Source: Bacteroides sp. 224 (GTDB taxonomy: Bacteria; Bacteroidota; Bacteroidia; Bacteroidales; Bacteroidaceae). Taken from it: 64,000 nucleotides of DNA. A program made the position numbers and the translations under genes. Within the stretch, counting starts at the first letter, position 1, and every line of letters begins with the position of its first letter. Where the stretch lies: contig NZ_QVMK01000002.1 in the NCBI RefSeq assembly GCF_010500995.1, forward strand, positions 5,429 through 69,428, given 5' to 3'. The notes under the pieces were generated by a model, which was given only the letters and a program-made list of their open reading frames with translations, ran no database searches and had not been told where the DNA came from. This document shows, one piece after another, positions 9,150-16,755 of the stretch.

Positions 9150-9455
9150 ATGATGGAAAGAACAAAGTGTATAACATTCGACAAAGCTGCACAGGACGCT
9201 TTGCCGGAACATATTCAGGAGAAAATGAAAGCTGATCGCGCAAAGGCGAGAGAGGAACGAATTCTCAACCGGTTAAAGGACGGTGAACAATTCACTGGAA
9301 CGCACTTCGCCGGAAACGTAACCCCTATAGAAATAAAAGGAGAAATACTTGCTGTCAAGTGTGAGAGAACAGGTTCTGCCTGGCACGAAGATTGGAACTT
9401 ACAACATACCCTTTGGGGTTTTGAGAGTGGAGAATATTCTTTTATTAATGCGTAA
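9150..9455 (+). CDS. Hypothetical protein, 101 aa
   Basis: Soluble protein with a charged helical first half (KMKADRAKAREERILNRLKD) and a beta-like second half with several aromatic residues. Two ATG codons stand in tandem at the start (9150 and 9153). The sequence before the start reads TATAGATAGAA, the AT-rich box shared with other genes of this arm. The function is unknown. Confidence 0.55.
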   Translation: MMERTKCITFDKAAQDALPEHIQEKMKADRAKAREERILNRLKDGEQFTGTHFAGNVTPIEIKGEILAVKCERTGSAWHEDWNLQHTLWGFESGEYSFINA

Positions 9456-9469
9456 AACTGTATAGAAAT

Positions 9470-9667
9470 ATGAAAACTGGGTACATGATTAAACAGACAA
9501 AAGTGTTAGGGCACCTTGTCCATGAGGCTACCAAAACAAAAATAGCAGTATATAAACCGATTAATAGGTTTAGGCGACTTATGATAAAATGGTGCTTCGG
9601 ATTTAGATACGAGACTGTAGAATCAATACTGACTAAAAATGATGGAAACAATAAATCACAAAATTAG
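9470..9667 (+). CDS. Hypothetical basic protein, 65 aa
   Basis: Basic short protein with a hydrophobic stretch near RRLMIKWCFGFRYE. No family is recognised. Its 3' end overlaps the next gene by 29 bp in another frame, as expected in compact phage DNA. Confidence 0.45.
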   Translation: MKTGYMIKQTKVLGHLVHEATKTKIAVYKPINRFRRLMIKWCFGFRYETVESILTKNDGNNKSQN

Positions 9668-9821
9668 AAATAAGCTAACTCCCCTCAAAAACATTATTGC
9701 ACTCATAGAAAAATATGAGAATGCAACGAATGGGGAGGACAAAAGAAAGACGATAGAGTTCATAATTAATTCAAAGGCTTTGTTACAGAAGTCGCTTGAT
9801 GAATTACTTGAAATTGAATAA
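9639..9821 (+). CDS. Small helical protein resembling a histidine-kinase dimerisation helix, 60 aa
   Basis: The whole protein looks like two helices. The start, NHKIRNKLTPLKNIIALIEK, follows the pattern of the phosphoacceptor helix of histidine kinases (H-x-x-R-N-x-L-T-P), with His7 in the phosphoacceptor place. The second half (TIEFIINSKALLQKSLDELL) resembles the second dimerisation helix. There is no ATP-binding domain. It could be a mimic of, or interference partner for, host two-component kinases; that is inference from pattern only. Confidence 0.5.
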   Translation: MMETINHKIRNKLTPLKNIIALIEKYENATNGEDKRKTIEFIINSKALLQKSLDELLEIE

Positions 9822-9827
9822 AAAGAT

Positions 9828-10187
9828 ATGAAACGAGTTGCATATTTTGGAACACAAGGAGGCGGTGTGGCTGGGCATTATTTTACTGCAATTGTGGGGC
9901 AATTCAGCCGTGAAGAAGAGCGTGAAGTTATTCGATTGGATAGTGATAAAACGACAGCCATTTTCGAAGGAAAAAGACAGTTCAAATTCTTTGACTATGG
10001 TAAATATAAGTGCCTTGCTTTAAATGCCAGTCCAGACGATAAGCGAGGTGGAAGTATCACAATAGCCTTAGTTGAAAATGCTACCGAATACAAGGAGGTG
10101 CTGGATGCTATTGAAACCTCCAACTTTATGAGAAACCAGTTTGATAGATTGGTGAAAATAACAGGCATTCCTATGCCACAGGTATAA
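9828..10187 (+). CDS. Hypothetical protein, 119 aa
   Basis: Soluble alpha/beta-looking protein. The N-terminus has a Gly-rich segment TQGGGVAGHYFTAIVG at about residues 8-23 after a beta strand, which could be a loop for ligand binding but is not a canonical P-loop. No family is recognised. A shorter frame at 9838 within it is a shadow. Confidence 0.6.
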   Translation: MKRVAYFGTQGGGVAGHYFTAIVGQFSREEEREVIRLDSDKTTAIFEGKRQFKFFDYGKYKCLALNASPDDKRGGSITIALVENATEYKEVLDAIETSNFMRNQFDRLVKITGIPMPQV

Positions 10188-10202
10188 TGTAAAACCAAGG
10201 AC

Positions 10203-10400
10203 ATGGAACAAGTTATTTTAAGAAATAAGAGAGAGTGGGATGAGTGGTATATGTTTTCTGACAAAAATTGGTTGCTAATTTCATCAGAAGAGCAAACCCC
10301 AAATGAATATCCCTGTATTTTGATTTGTCACGAGGTAATCAATCCACACAATCGAGATAATATGTATTATGATTTTGTTTATTTATCATCATTCACTTAA
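10203..10400 (+). CDS. Hypothetical protein, 65 aa
   Basis: Short protein rich in aromatic residues (WDEWYMFSDKNWLL) with CILICHEV in the middle. No family is recognised. Its last base touches the first base of the next start codon, suggesting coupled translation. Confidence 0.5.
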   Translation: MEQVILRNKREWDEWYMFSDKNWLLISSEEQTPNEYPCILICHEVINPHNRDNMYYDFVYLSSFT

Positions 10401-10606
10401 TGGGAAAAATAATAATCAATGGAATATGTTACGAATCTCTTCCATGTAAAGAGGAAGATTGGCTATGTAACTGCTGTGATTTAAAAGACATAACTATTAT
10501 GTGCGACGAAGGCAGATGTCCGGCATGTGATATTGTAGATGCTGCAAATAATAGACTTTTTGTCGAAATGGGAAAAGTTGAAGAAATTAAATTCGTAGAA
10601 AAATGA
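10400..10606 (+). CDS. Small Cys-rich, probably zinc-binding protein, 68 aa
   Basis: Seven cysteines occur in 68 residues, with pairs CNCC and CPAC that can form a zinc ribbon or similar site (CLCNCC...CDEGRCPAC pattern at about residues 16-42). The protein is acidic. It overlaps the next start by 4 bp (ATGA), so the two are likely translated together. The function is unknown. Confidence 0.55.
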   Translation: MGKIIINGICYESLPCKEEDWLCNCCDLKDITIMCDEGRCPACDIVDAANNRLFVEMGKVEEIKFVEK

Positions 10607-10911
10607 AAACAGGAATTGAAATTATCGCCGAAGAAAGAGAACGGCAAATAAATGTAGAAGGATGGGATGCAGACCATGACGACATTGGCAACAATGACGA
10701 ACAACTGGCAATGGCCGCTGTAACCTATGCCATACCTTCAGACTACAGAGAATATGAGCTTCAGATAAAAAACACCTGGCCATGGGATATAAGTTGGTGG
10801 AAGCCTACCCCAAATGATCGTATAAGAGAATTAGCCAAAGCCGGAGCACTTATTGCTGCCGAGATTGATAGATTACAGAGAATGCAATTTAACAATAATG
10901 GTGAGCAGTAA
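10603..10911 (+). CDS. Conserved phage protein of unknown function, 102 aa
   Basis: The pattern EERERQINVEGWDADHDD at about residues 11-28, then a Trp-rich WPWDISWWKP and a final AGALIAAEIDRL helix, is one I know from many unrelated phages and prophages, always as a short protein of unknown function. The acidic HDD and conserved Glu residues suggest metal binding. ATGA overlap with the gene before and overlap with the next start place it in a coupled group. Confidence 0.7.
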   Translation: MKTGIEIIAEERERQINVEGWDADHDDIGNNDEQLAMAAVTYAIPSDYREYELQIKNTWPWDISWWKPTPNDRIRELAKAGALIAAEIDRLQRMQFNNNGEQ

Positions 10912-11128
10912 AACAAAAACTATCACAAAGTTTTATGTGTCCATTGGAGGAAAAGAAGTGGCCTTTCGAACTAAAGAAACAGCAATTAAAGTTGGAAAGA
11001 TGGCTTTAAAAACTAATAGTGATATTAAACTAATTGAAGAATATCTTCTCTGGGACATTACTCCGGGCATTCCAGCTCAATTAATAGACAAACAGAGATT
11101 TGATAGAACAATATTAATCAGTTTATAA
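10898..11128 (+). CDS. Hypothetical protein, 76 aa
   Basis: I take ATG 10898 as the start; it overlaps the previous stop by 14 bp. The product begins with a basic beta-like segment (TKFYVSIGGKEVAFRTKETA) and a helix. No family is recognised. Confidence 0.5.
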   Translation: MVSSKTKTITKFYVSIGGKEVAFRTKETAIKVGKMALKTNSDIKLIEEYLLWDITPGIPAQLIDKQRFDRTILISL

Positions 11129-11135
11129 ATATAAA

Positions 11136-11348
11136 ATGGAAAACTTAATTAAAGCATTGCAGATACTGTTAAAGTATGGCAACCCGGATTACCCAACACA
11201 TTGCGAGCATGACGTTCTTTATGTTGACATCTCTCCAGAGCTTGTTTCTGAAGAGGACAAGAAAGAACTTGAAGAGCTTGGGTTCTATTCTGGTGAAGAT
11301 TCAGATTTTGAAGATGGGTTTTATTCTTATAAATATGGGAGTTGTTAA
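11136..11348 (+). CDS. Hypothetical acidic protein, 70 aa
   Basis: Strongly acidic, especially from residue 30 on (SEEDKKELEELGFYSGEDSD). Highly acidic small phage proteins are sometimes DNA mimics, but this one shows no recognised family. It is the third-last gene of the left arm. Confidence 0.55.
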   Translation: MENLIKALQILLKYGNPDYPTHCEHDVLYVDISPELVSEEDKKELEELGFYSGEDSDFEDGFYSYKYGSC

Positions 11349-11350
11349 TT

Positions 11351-11737
11351 ATGGAAGAGGAAAATAGATGTACGCTCTCGAATGCAGAACTAATTACAAA
11401 AAGCAATGAGTGGGTTAGCAAACTTGCCAGAACTGGAGGACAAGCATGGAACTTGCGTGTTCCTGTTGATTTTAATAATGATCCGGATATGCTTTTCTGC
11501 GAAATGGCAAAAAGACTGAAAGAATATGATGAAATGGAGACTCGATTCTGTCTTATTCTTGATCATGCCAGTATGGGCAATATGAGTAAGCCAAACTACA
11601 CTGTAGAAGCAATGAAATCTGTAATCGACGACGCTCAACAAAAACACTTCTACGAACTTTTTAAGTCGGATATAGAAACTATCCTCAATGCTGGAGGTAC
11701 AATTGATGATGTGAAAAAATATATTAATGATTTATAG
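11351..11737 (+). CDS. Hypothetical protein, 128 aa
   Basis: I use ATG 11351 rather than the TTG three codons upstream. The protein is soluble and mostly helical, with a RTGGQAWNLRVPVDFNNDPD segment in the first third and a long helical C-terminal half. No family is recognised, though such proteins recur in Bacteroides phages. Confidence 0.6.
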   Translation: MEEENRCTLSNAELITKSNEWVSKLARTGGQAWNLRVPVDFNNDPDMLFCEMAKRLKEYDEMETRFCLILDHASMGNMSKPNYTVEAMKSVIDDAQQKHFYELFKSDIETILNAGGTIDDVKKYINDL

Positions 11738-11748
11738 AAAAACAAATT

Positions 11749-11967
11749 ATGGAAGCAAAGTTTAAAAAGGGAGACAATGCAGTTATAAACAATCATCCTA
11801 ACTCTGAAATGATTGGAAAAACAGTTTTAATTGAAGTTGTTGGACACGCTAAATTTAAAGAAGGTGCTGGATTTGAGGACCAAGCTGTCTACCGAGTTTC
11901 ATTGAATGGCAAGAATCTTGGCTGGGCACCAGAAGAAGATTTGTCGATCCATTCTGGAAATTTCTAA
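11749..11967 (+). CDS. Hypothetical protein, 72 aa
   Basis: Small beta-rich protein (FKKGDNAVIN, GKTVLIEVVG, VYRVSLNGKN), similar in layout to SH3-like barrels. Function unknown. It is the last plus-strand gene before the convergent terminator. Confidence 0.55.
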   Translation: MEAKFKKGDNAVINNHPNSEMIGKTVLIEVVGHAKFKEGAGFEDQAVYRVSLNGKNLGWAPEEDLSIHSGNF

Positions 11968-11986
11968 CATTTGGAGTGTAAAAAGC

Positions 11987-12020
11987 AATGGGTGGATAGC
12001 TTCACAGCCTTCCACCCATT
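11987..12020. terminator. Bidirectional terminator between the two phage arms
   Basis: Perfect 10-bp arms AATGGGTGGA (11987-11996) and TCCACCCATT (12011-12020) with a 14-nt loop, placed between the convergent ends of the left arm and the minus-strand block. T-rich on the plus side and A/T-rich on the minus side. Confidence 0.8.
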
Positions 12021-12052
12021 TTAGTTAAGCAGTAAAAATTAAAAGAAAAGAA

Positions 12053-13069
12053 TCAAATTTGCCAAGGATTTTTATACGGGTCATAGTCCCGCTGGAAAGT
12101 TGCTACTTGCCAGTCTGTGATAGGCTTGTTGTCTTCGTCTAACTTCCTTGGTATTTGTGGATTTATCCGTAATTTCGAGGCATCTCTCAGCCATCGAGTA
12201 GTTTCTTCATAGTCAGTGATTCTTACCTCACTAACATTATTTGGCGAAATCAATTTATGTACTTCATATATAGCTATTCGCGCAATATGTTTCTTCAAGT
12301 TTTTGTTTCTGGGGTCTCCTAATTTTACATTGTATCCCTCTTTTACTTCATCGGAATTTACTTCCATTGTCGGAATATAAACTGCGCCATCAAATACAAC
12401 ATATTCGTTGTCAGAGAACTCATATTCATTGTACTCCGGATCATAATCTCCGATAAGTCCCCAGTTGTCTGAAATGTCCGGATTTTCAGTTAAGTCTATT
12501 TCTGCTGTGTCAAGTAACGCATAAAAATTACCACCCCAACTTACCACATCCCAAACATTATATTCAAAATTGGCTTCCCAAGGATATGCCGATACTTGCT
12601 CCCAACCGGTTAATCCAGGTATGCGTATATTTCCATAATCAAGGCCATTATATTCAAGGCACTTATAGAGAGTGTTTGCAAAAGATACAATATCACCCGG
12701 AGCATAGCTTTTCAACTGGAGGTAAACCATTGGTTCTTCTTTTGGCATATCGGTGTACTCTTCCCAGTAATTTATATTTGTTGGAGCTACATATCCACCA
12801 ATAGTCCGTATCACTTCCCAAATTTTATTGTCTTTATAGAAATGACTTCCAACCGGATATGTGATTTGCCGGTTCTGCTCTATAATATTCTTTCCTACCA
12901 GTAGAGCTTTTTCCACCTCATAATTCTCAGTCAGATATTCAAGAATGGATGCCTCAGCATTTTCTTCTGCTCTATCTAAACATTTTTCGTCTTCACGAAT
13001 CAATTGATTTAGGTGCTTTTCTGTGATAAGCCCACTATAATCAGAATTATTTAGAAATCTTTGATACAT
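12053..13069 (-). CDS. gp36-like head-tail connector with carbohydrate-binding-like insert
   Basis: The ends look like phage gp36 (DUF1320) connector proteins: an N-terminal helical part starting MYQRFLNNSD and a C-terminal RIAIYEVHKL...TRWLRDASKLRINP segment. Between them, about residues 70-245 hold three or four repeats of the pattern Y-x2-GDIVSFANTLYKC / YNVWDVVSWGGNFYAL / FSDNEYVVFDGAVYI, as in chitin-binding CBM5/12 modules. Such surface modules could hold the phage to glycans or mucus. The gene follows terL by 2 bp and is the last of the minus block. Assignment of the connector part is from pattern memory and is moderate. Confidence 0.6.
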   Translation of the reverse strand: MYQRFLNNSDYSGLITEKHLNQLIREDEKCLDRAEENAEASILEYLTENYEVEKALLVGKNIIEQNRQITYPVGSHFYKDNKIWEVIRTIGGYVAPTNINYWEEYTDMPKEEPMVYLQLKSYAPGDIVSFANTLYKCLEYNGLDYGNIRIPGLTGWEQVSAYPWEANFEYNVWDVVSWGGNFYALLDTAEIDLTENPDISDNWGLIGDYDPEYNEYEFSDNEYVVFDGAVYIPTMEVNSDEVKEGYNVKLGDPRNKNLKKHIARIAIYEVHKLISPNNVSEVRITDYEETTRWLRDASKLRINPQIPRKLDEDNKPITDWQVATFQRDYDPYKNPWQI

Positions 13070-13071
13070 TA

Positions 13072-14418
13072 TTAAAACTCAAAAGCACCATAAACCGGTG
13101 TGGTAGTTGTTTCGATTGTAGATTGATTTCTTTGATATTTCTTCCAGCTATCCTTTAAAAAGTAACAGATGGCATAATCAAGACAATCTGAAAGGTGTCC
13201 ATACTTCTCGTATTTCTGACCGGTTTTAGGATCAGTTACTTTTGCTTTAGATTTTGTACCATCAGGGTTTTTCTTCTGGTAAGTTAAATCTTCCGCAAAT
13301 CTACGGCACCGCATATCAATTAATATCTCCCAACCATCATAGCCCTTAAACAATTCATTTATAAATTCCAACCTGGCTGTTTGTGATGGCTGCTTGCTCA
13401 ACAATTTGGTTTTTGCCCTCAAAATAGGACTGTCCATATTGCTTAGAATGATTGTGTAATTATTCACACCATCTTCTGTCTGAGTTGATCGAGCAAGTCC
13501 TGAAGGATCACCCGTTATGAATAGACCCCCAACGTGTTTTTCGGTTAAATATTTCTTAGAAATCTTTTTGGCCAACATCGGAGTATTATTCTCTTTAGCT
13601 TCCGGCTTACCAAGTATTTCCTCCAGTATATATACTTTTTTATTATCGTAATCAAACTGCATAGATAACGTACTCATAAACGGAGATACGTTAAAGTCCC
13701 AACTAACAATAATTGGATTTAGTGAATTATAGACTTTTTCCCGTAATCCGGACACCAAATGCTTTTCTCCTGAGAATTCCCAGTAAGCAGCCATTTCATT
13801 GACATCAATAAAATCCCAGTTACCATAAAGAAGCCTTTCCTTTGTTGCCTTATCCCGTATTTTATTTAAAGATGCTTCGTATGTTTGCCTGAAGGCTATA
13901 TCCGGATTGTCAAATATAGAAAATGGCACATAAGCTTCCCCCTCTTTACACACAACAGGATTTCCGTCGTCATCTTGAACGAATCTACTGCGAACCCAAT
14001 TGATTGTAGGGTTGGTAGAGAGAAACATTCTGGGGGTCTTAAATGTCTCGTGTGTGCGCCATCTAAGACGAGAAAAGAGAACTTCTACAGCTCTTTCCGA
14101 AATCTCCGAAACCTCATCGACAAAGGCTATTGTGTACTCCGAAGAGCCAAATCGTTCAAAGTTTGGGTCTGAAGGCAAGTCAACCATCTCTTTTAATAAG
14201 ATGACCGAATCATTCCAGAAAGTAACAGTTCCCTCTAAGTTGTTGATTTTATAATTTACCCCCTCTTTTAGCCCCCACGTCTTCAGGATTGTCTTTATAG
14301 TGTTGAAAGTGGATTCTTTCAAAGATTTGATAGTTTTACGAGCTACCACTGCTCGGATATTCTCAAACCGAATACAACTACTTATAATCCATGCGCTTCC
14401 TAAGTATGATTTTCCTCC
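13072..14418 (-). CDS. terL: Terminase large subunit, exon 2
   Basis: This exon encodes residues 80-527 of the packaging ATPase/nuclease. It begins with GGKSYLGSAW, the second half of the Walker A motif, then has YTIAFVDEVSEIS as Walker B with catalytic Glu, LSTNPT as the coupling motif, and the RNase-H-like nuclease domain from VSWDFNVSPF on, with Asp in GDPSG and HLSDCLDYAICY. The exon 2 boundary is set by reading frame and by the intron ending in G at 14419. Read alone, this half has only a TTG start and no complete P-loop, so splicing is needed for function. Confidence 0.92.
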   Translation of the reverse strand, partial: GGKSYLGSAWIISSCIRFENIRAVVARKTIKSLKESTFNTIKTILKTWGLKEGVNYKINNLEGTVTFWNDSVILLKEMVDLPSDPNFERFGSSEYTIAFVDEVSEISERAVEVLFSRLRWRTHETFKTPRMFLSTNPTINWVRSRFVQDDDGNPVVCKEGEAYVPFSIFDNPDIAFRQTYEASLNKIRDKATKERLLYGNWDFIDVNEMAAYWEFSGEKHLVSGLREKVYNSLNPIIVSWDFNVSPFMSTLSMQFDYDNKKVYILEEILGKPEAKENNTPMLAKKISKKYLTEKHVGGLFITGDPSGLARSTQTEDGVNNYTIILSNMDSPILRAKTKLLSKQPSQTARLEFINELFKGYDGWEILIDMRCRRFAEDLTYQKKNPDGTKSKAKVTDPKTGQKYEKYGHLSDCLDYAICYFLKDSWKKYQRNQSTIETTTTPVYGAFEF

Positions 14419-14663
14419 CAATTATATTCGCCAAGGTTCGCTACCCCCTTGACCGGTTTCCCTGCTATATGTTTCCATATAGATTAGACTATATCTTCAT
14501 CCGTTTCCGGAGGCCCTTGTTTCCAATCGCTTGATTGTACTTCCTTTCGGAATAGTCGTTGAACCTTGCTTTATGCCTGGCTGCTGATCACCTGTACGGC
14601 TTCCCAGCAATTAAAGGGCTTGTTGTCGACACGTTACCGTGAAGGCTGGCAGTGGAGTCGTTT
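14419..14663 (-). ncRNA. Group I self-splicing intron in terL
   Basis: A 245-nt insertion exactly within the Walker A codons. Read on the minus strand it has the conserved group I core: AATTGCTGGGAAGCC (P), ATCAGCAGCC (Q), TTCAACGACTA (R, 14553-14563) and AAGATATAGTC (S, 14485-14497), with GACTA/TAGTC forming P7. The 5' exon ends GCUGGU and pairs with intron GCCAGC to give P1 with the required U-G pair at the splice site; the intron ends in G. Removal restores GGGAAG-GGKSYLG. It carries no ORF. This is established group I architecture; in-cell splicing is inferred. Confidence 0.93.
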
Positions 14664-14900
14664 ACCAGCAGCTCCCCCACCCAATATAAGTTGGGGCAGA
14701 TTTTGTGTTTTACATGATGTGCATTGTGGTTTGTATTGAGGGTTTCCTTTAGGGTCATGTCCTATTAAAACCTGTTTTATATTCCCCCCACAATGAGGAC
14801 AGTAATCTGGTTGCAACAGTTTCCAAAGTTCATATTGTCTTGGAGACGGCTCCAAATTTATAGTCAAATTTTTAGGTGCTTTTAATAATCCATACGCCAT
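14664..14900 (-). CDS. terL: Terminase large subunit, exon 1
   Basis: Encodes the first 79 residues, up to LILGGGAAG, the first half of the Walker A motif. It contains the adenine-binding-like PSPRQYELWK and, between that and the P-loop, a four-Cys zinc-ribbon-like insert with Cys34, Cys37, Cys60 and Cys63 (CPHC...CTSC). In the spliced message exon 1 joins exon 2 in frame to make a 527-residue TerL. Translation running into the unspliced intron would stop after about nine foreign residues. The ATG directly follows the stop of the GIY-YIG gene. Confidence 0.92.
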
Positions 14901-15680
14901 TTATAAATATTTCCAAGTGTAACCACCAGCTGTTCTATATCTACCAGACAAAACTGAACTTATACTTGTTGGATTTACCCCAAGTGAAGCGGCAGCAATC
15001 TTGATAGACTCAAATTGATATATTTTTCCATCTTTTTGTCCAACAACTTTCCTTCGATGGTGTCGTGGACCTGTATTTAGTGATGATTTGTTTAAATAAA
15101 CTGGCGGTTCTTCACAATGACTAAACATAAATCCTTTATGAGAAATAAAATTTTGACTTTTGTTTAGGCATCTCATAACAGCGCGTCTATCTAAATTTAA
15201 CGAATCACACATAAACCTTAAACTCAACCATTCATCCAGTAATTTTCCATCCTTATCAAAACGGTACACTGTTTTTCTATTTGGTTGTTTTTCTCTATTA
15301 TTTTTCAGTAAATCTTCATCATAACAATTTTTCACTCCCTTATTCCACGGGATTGTCATGTCACTGACATAATAACCTCCTTCCTGTACATTTAGTAAAG
15401 AGCCCCCTTCATAACTTCTTTTATATAACCGAATCAGTTCTACTTCTTTTAGTACAGCATCTTCTTCATTGCCCTCAAAAACGGTTTCAATAATCGGCAC
15501 TAAACCTAAGTCATCCAATTTTAGAATCCATTTATCTTTCCTACTTAAATATTCGCCCTTTCTTTTTCTTGTTTTAGCATCCTTACGGTGCGTTTTGAAT
15601 CTGTGCCATGCAGTATTATTTGAAATACCAACATATTTTATCAAATTATCTAAAGGGTCTTTTAATATATAGACTATCAT
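14901..15680 (-). CDS. GIY-YIG homing endonuclease with NUMOD1-type DNA-binding tail
   Basis: The 259-residue protein starts with VYILKDPLDNLIKYVGIS, the GIY-YIG signature in variant form, followed by a catalytic-helix segment (HRFKTHRKDAKTRK) and Glu in VELIRLYKR. The C-terminal part has two NUMOD1/IENR1-like helix-turn-helix modules (VYRFDKDGKLLDEW and IYQFESIKIAAASLGVNPTSI). It is free-standing, not inside the intron, and sits directly 5' of the intron-containing terL, so it most likely drives mobility of that intron or protects the locus. Confidence 0.85.
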   Translation of the reverse strand: MIVYILKDPLDNLIKYVGISNNTAWHRFKTHRKDAKTRKRKGEYLSRKDKWILKLDDLGLVPIIETVFEGNEEDAVLKEVELIRLYKRSYEGGSLLNVQEGGYYVSDMTIPWNKGVKNCYDEDLLKNNREKQPNRKTVYRFDKDGKLLDEWLSLRFMCDSLNLDRRAVMRCLNKSQNFISHKGFMFSHCEEPPVYLNKSSLNTGPRHHRRKVVGQKDGKIYQFESIKIAAASLGVNPTSISSVLSGRYRTAGGYTWKYL

Positions 15681-15740
15681 CGTTTATGAATAGTCTATAG
15701 GAGGAGGTAAAAGTTTATTTATGAATTACATATAAAATTA

Positions 15741-15774
15741 AAAAGACGTGCCATATTAAGGTGACACGTCTTTT
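15741..15774 (-). terminator. Terminator downstream of the lysis cassette
   Basis: Perfect 10-bp arms AAAAGACGTG (15741-15750) and CACGTCTTTT (15765-15774). On the minus strand the stem is followed by TTTTTAATTTT, so it ends the transcript of the genes at 15799-18300 before the endonuclease and terL. Confidence 0.8.
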
Positions 15775-15798
15775 CTTATATGTTACGAAACAAGATTT

Positions 15799-16125
15799 TT
15801 AAGAATTCGCTGCATCATATATTTTCTCAACTGTCAGCCAGAAATCATCCGGGAAAGCAGTTTCGACAAGGCTTTCACAGGATTTCTTCAAATAATCAAT
15901 TTCCTCTTTCGAAAACTCCACAGCTAACGGGCATTCAAAATCTTTTTTAGAATCCCATTCAATTTTTCCGTCTTCCGGGTGTTCTATAATCGAATATTCC
16001 TTTTTGTCCTTTTTCGTGATCGCAATTTTTGCAATAATGCCACGCTTCAAGTTAAACTCTGTAAACTTGCCTTGCTGGGGAAACATCTGAGGGATGTAAA
16101 ATCTGTCTTTGATATATAAATCCAT
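15799..16125 (-). CDS. Hypothetical protein, 108 aa
   Basis: Soluble protein with a beta-rich first half and a helical acidic second half (FSKEEIDYLKKSCESLVETA). No family is recognised. It is the last gene of the terS/lysis transcript, before a clear terminator. Similar short proteins next to tail or lysis genes in Bacteroides phages have no known role. Confidence 0.6.
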   Translation of the reverse strand: MDLYIKDRFYIPQMFPQQGKFTEFNLKRGIIAKIAITKKDKKEYSIIEHPEDGKIEWDSKKDFECPLAVEFSKEEIDYLKKSCESLVETAFPDDFWLTVEKIYDAANS

Positions 16126-16167
16126 AATTCTTTTTATTTATGAATAGCTCTGTAAAACAATCAGGGT

Positions 16168-16755
16168 TTAAGAATTGGAAAATAATTTTTTAAACAGACC
16201 GCCACTCTTCAACTTTTTATATGAACACATGATTATAAATGCAAGAATCAAAACAGTAGAAAAAGCAAGAGACACCCAAAACCATTCTGTTTTTTGAATT
16301 AATCTGGAGTCCTTTTCACTTATTGAAGACTCAAGTAATTCTATCTCTTTATCTTTACTTTCTATGATCTTGTTTTTTTCAGATAAAAGTTTTTCATATT
16401 TTTCCTCTGTTTCTTTTATTGCTTTTTCCTGAGCCTCTTTGAGAGCCTTTTCATTTGTGACATAAATTTTTGTCGTTGTTGATTTTGGCGCTCCACCTTT
16501 AGGGCTTTCTAAAGTAGGTTCATAAAAATCCGTGGTGTGCTCTATCAAAGCTTCCGTCTTTTCAGTTTCCTCTCTGGTGCTCTTTTCAGTTTCCTCTGTT
16601 GTATTTTTCGTCAAAAATTCCTCCTCATGTTTGTCTGATTCAGTTTCTTGTATAGTATTTTCCACCTCATTGTATGAGGTTTCATTATTTTTCAGTGTGC
16701 GACATCCAGACAACGACAAGCAAACGAGAAATAATAGTATTACTGTTTTTTTCAT
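16168..16755 (-). CDS. u-spanin-like lysis lipoprotein
   Basis: The 195-residue protein has a lipoprotein signal with lipobox LSGC (lipidated Cys18), a long Glu/Lys-rich coiled-coil middle (about residues 95-150) and one membrane helix near the C-terminus (158-179) followed by a basic tail. This is the layout of a unimolecular spanin, with the N-terminus in the outer membrane and the C-terminus in the inner membrane, which joins the two membranes at the end of phage lysis. It overlaps the end of the neighbouring DUF5675 gene by 4 bp. Function is inferred from topology and place. Confidence 0.72.
   Translation of the reverse strand: MKKTVILLFLVCLSLSGCRTLKNNETSYNEVENTIQETESDKHEEEFLTKNTTEETEKSTREETEKTEALIEHTTDFYEPTLESPKGGAPKSTTTKIYVTNEKALKEAQEKAIKETEEKYEKLLSEKNKIIESKDKEIELLESSISEKDSRLIQKTEWFWVSLAFSTVLILAFIIMCSYKKLKSGGLFKKLFSNS

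Noticed and set aside
13072..14421. terL second part as a complete gene from TTG 14421
   Set aside because: The TTG lies in the 3' end of the group I intron; the intact protein needs exon 1 for its P-loop.
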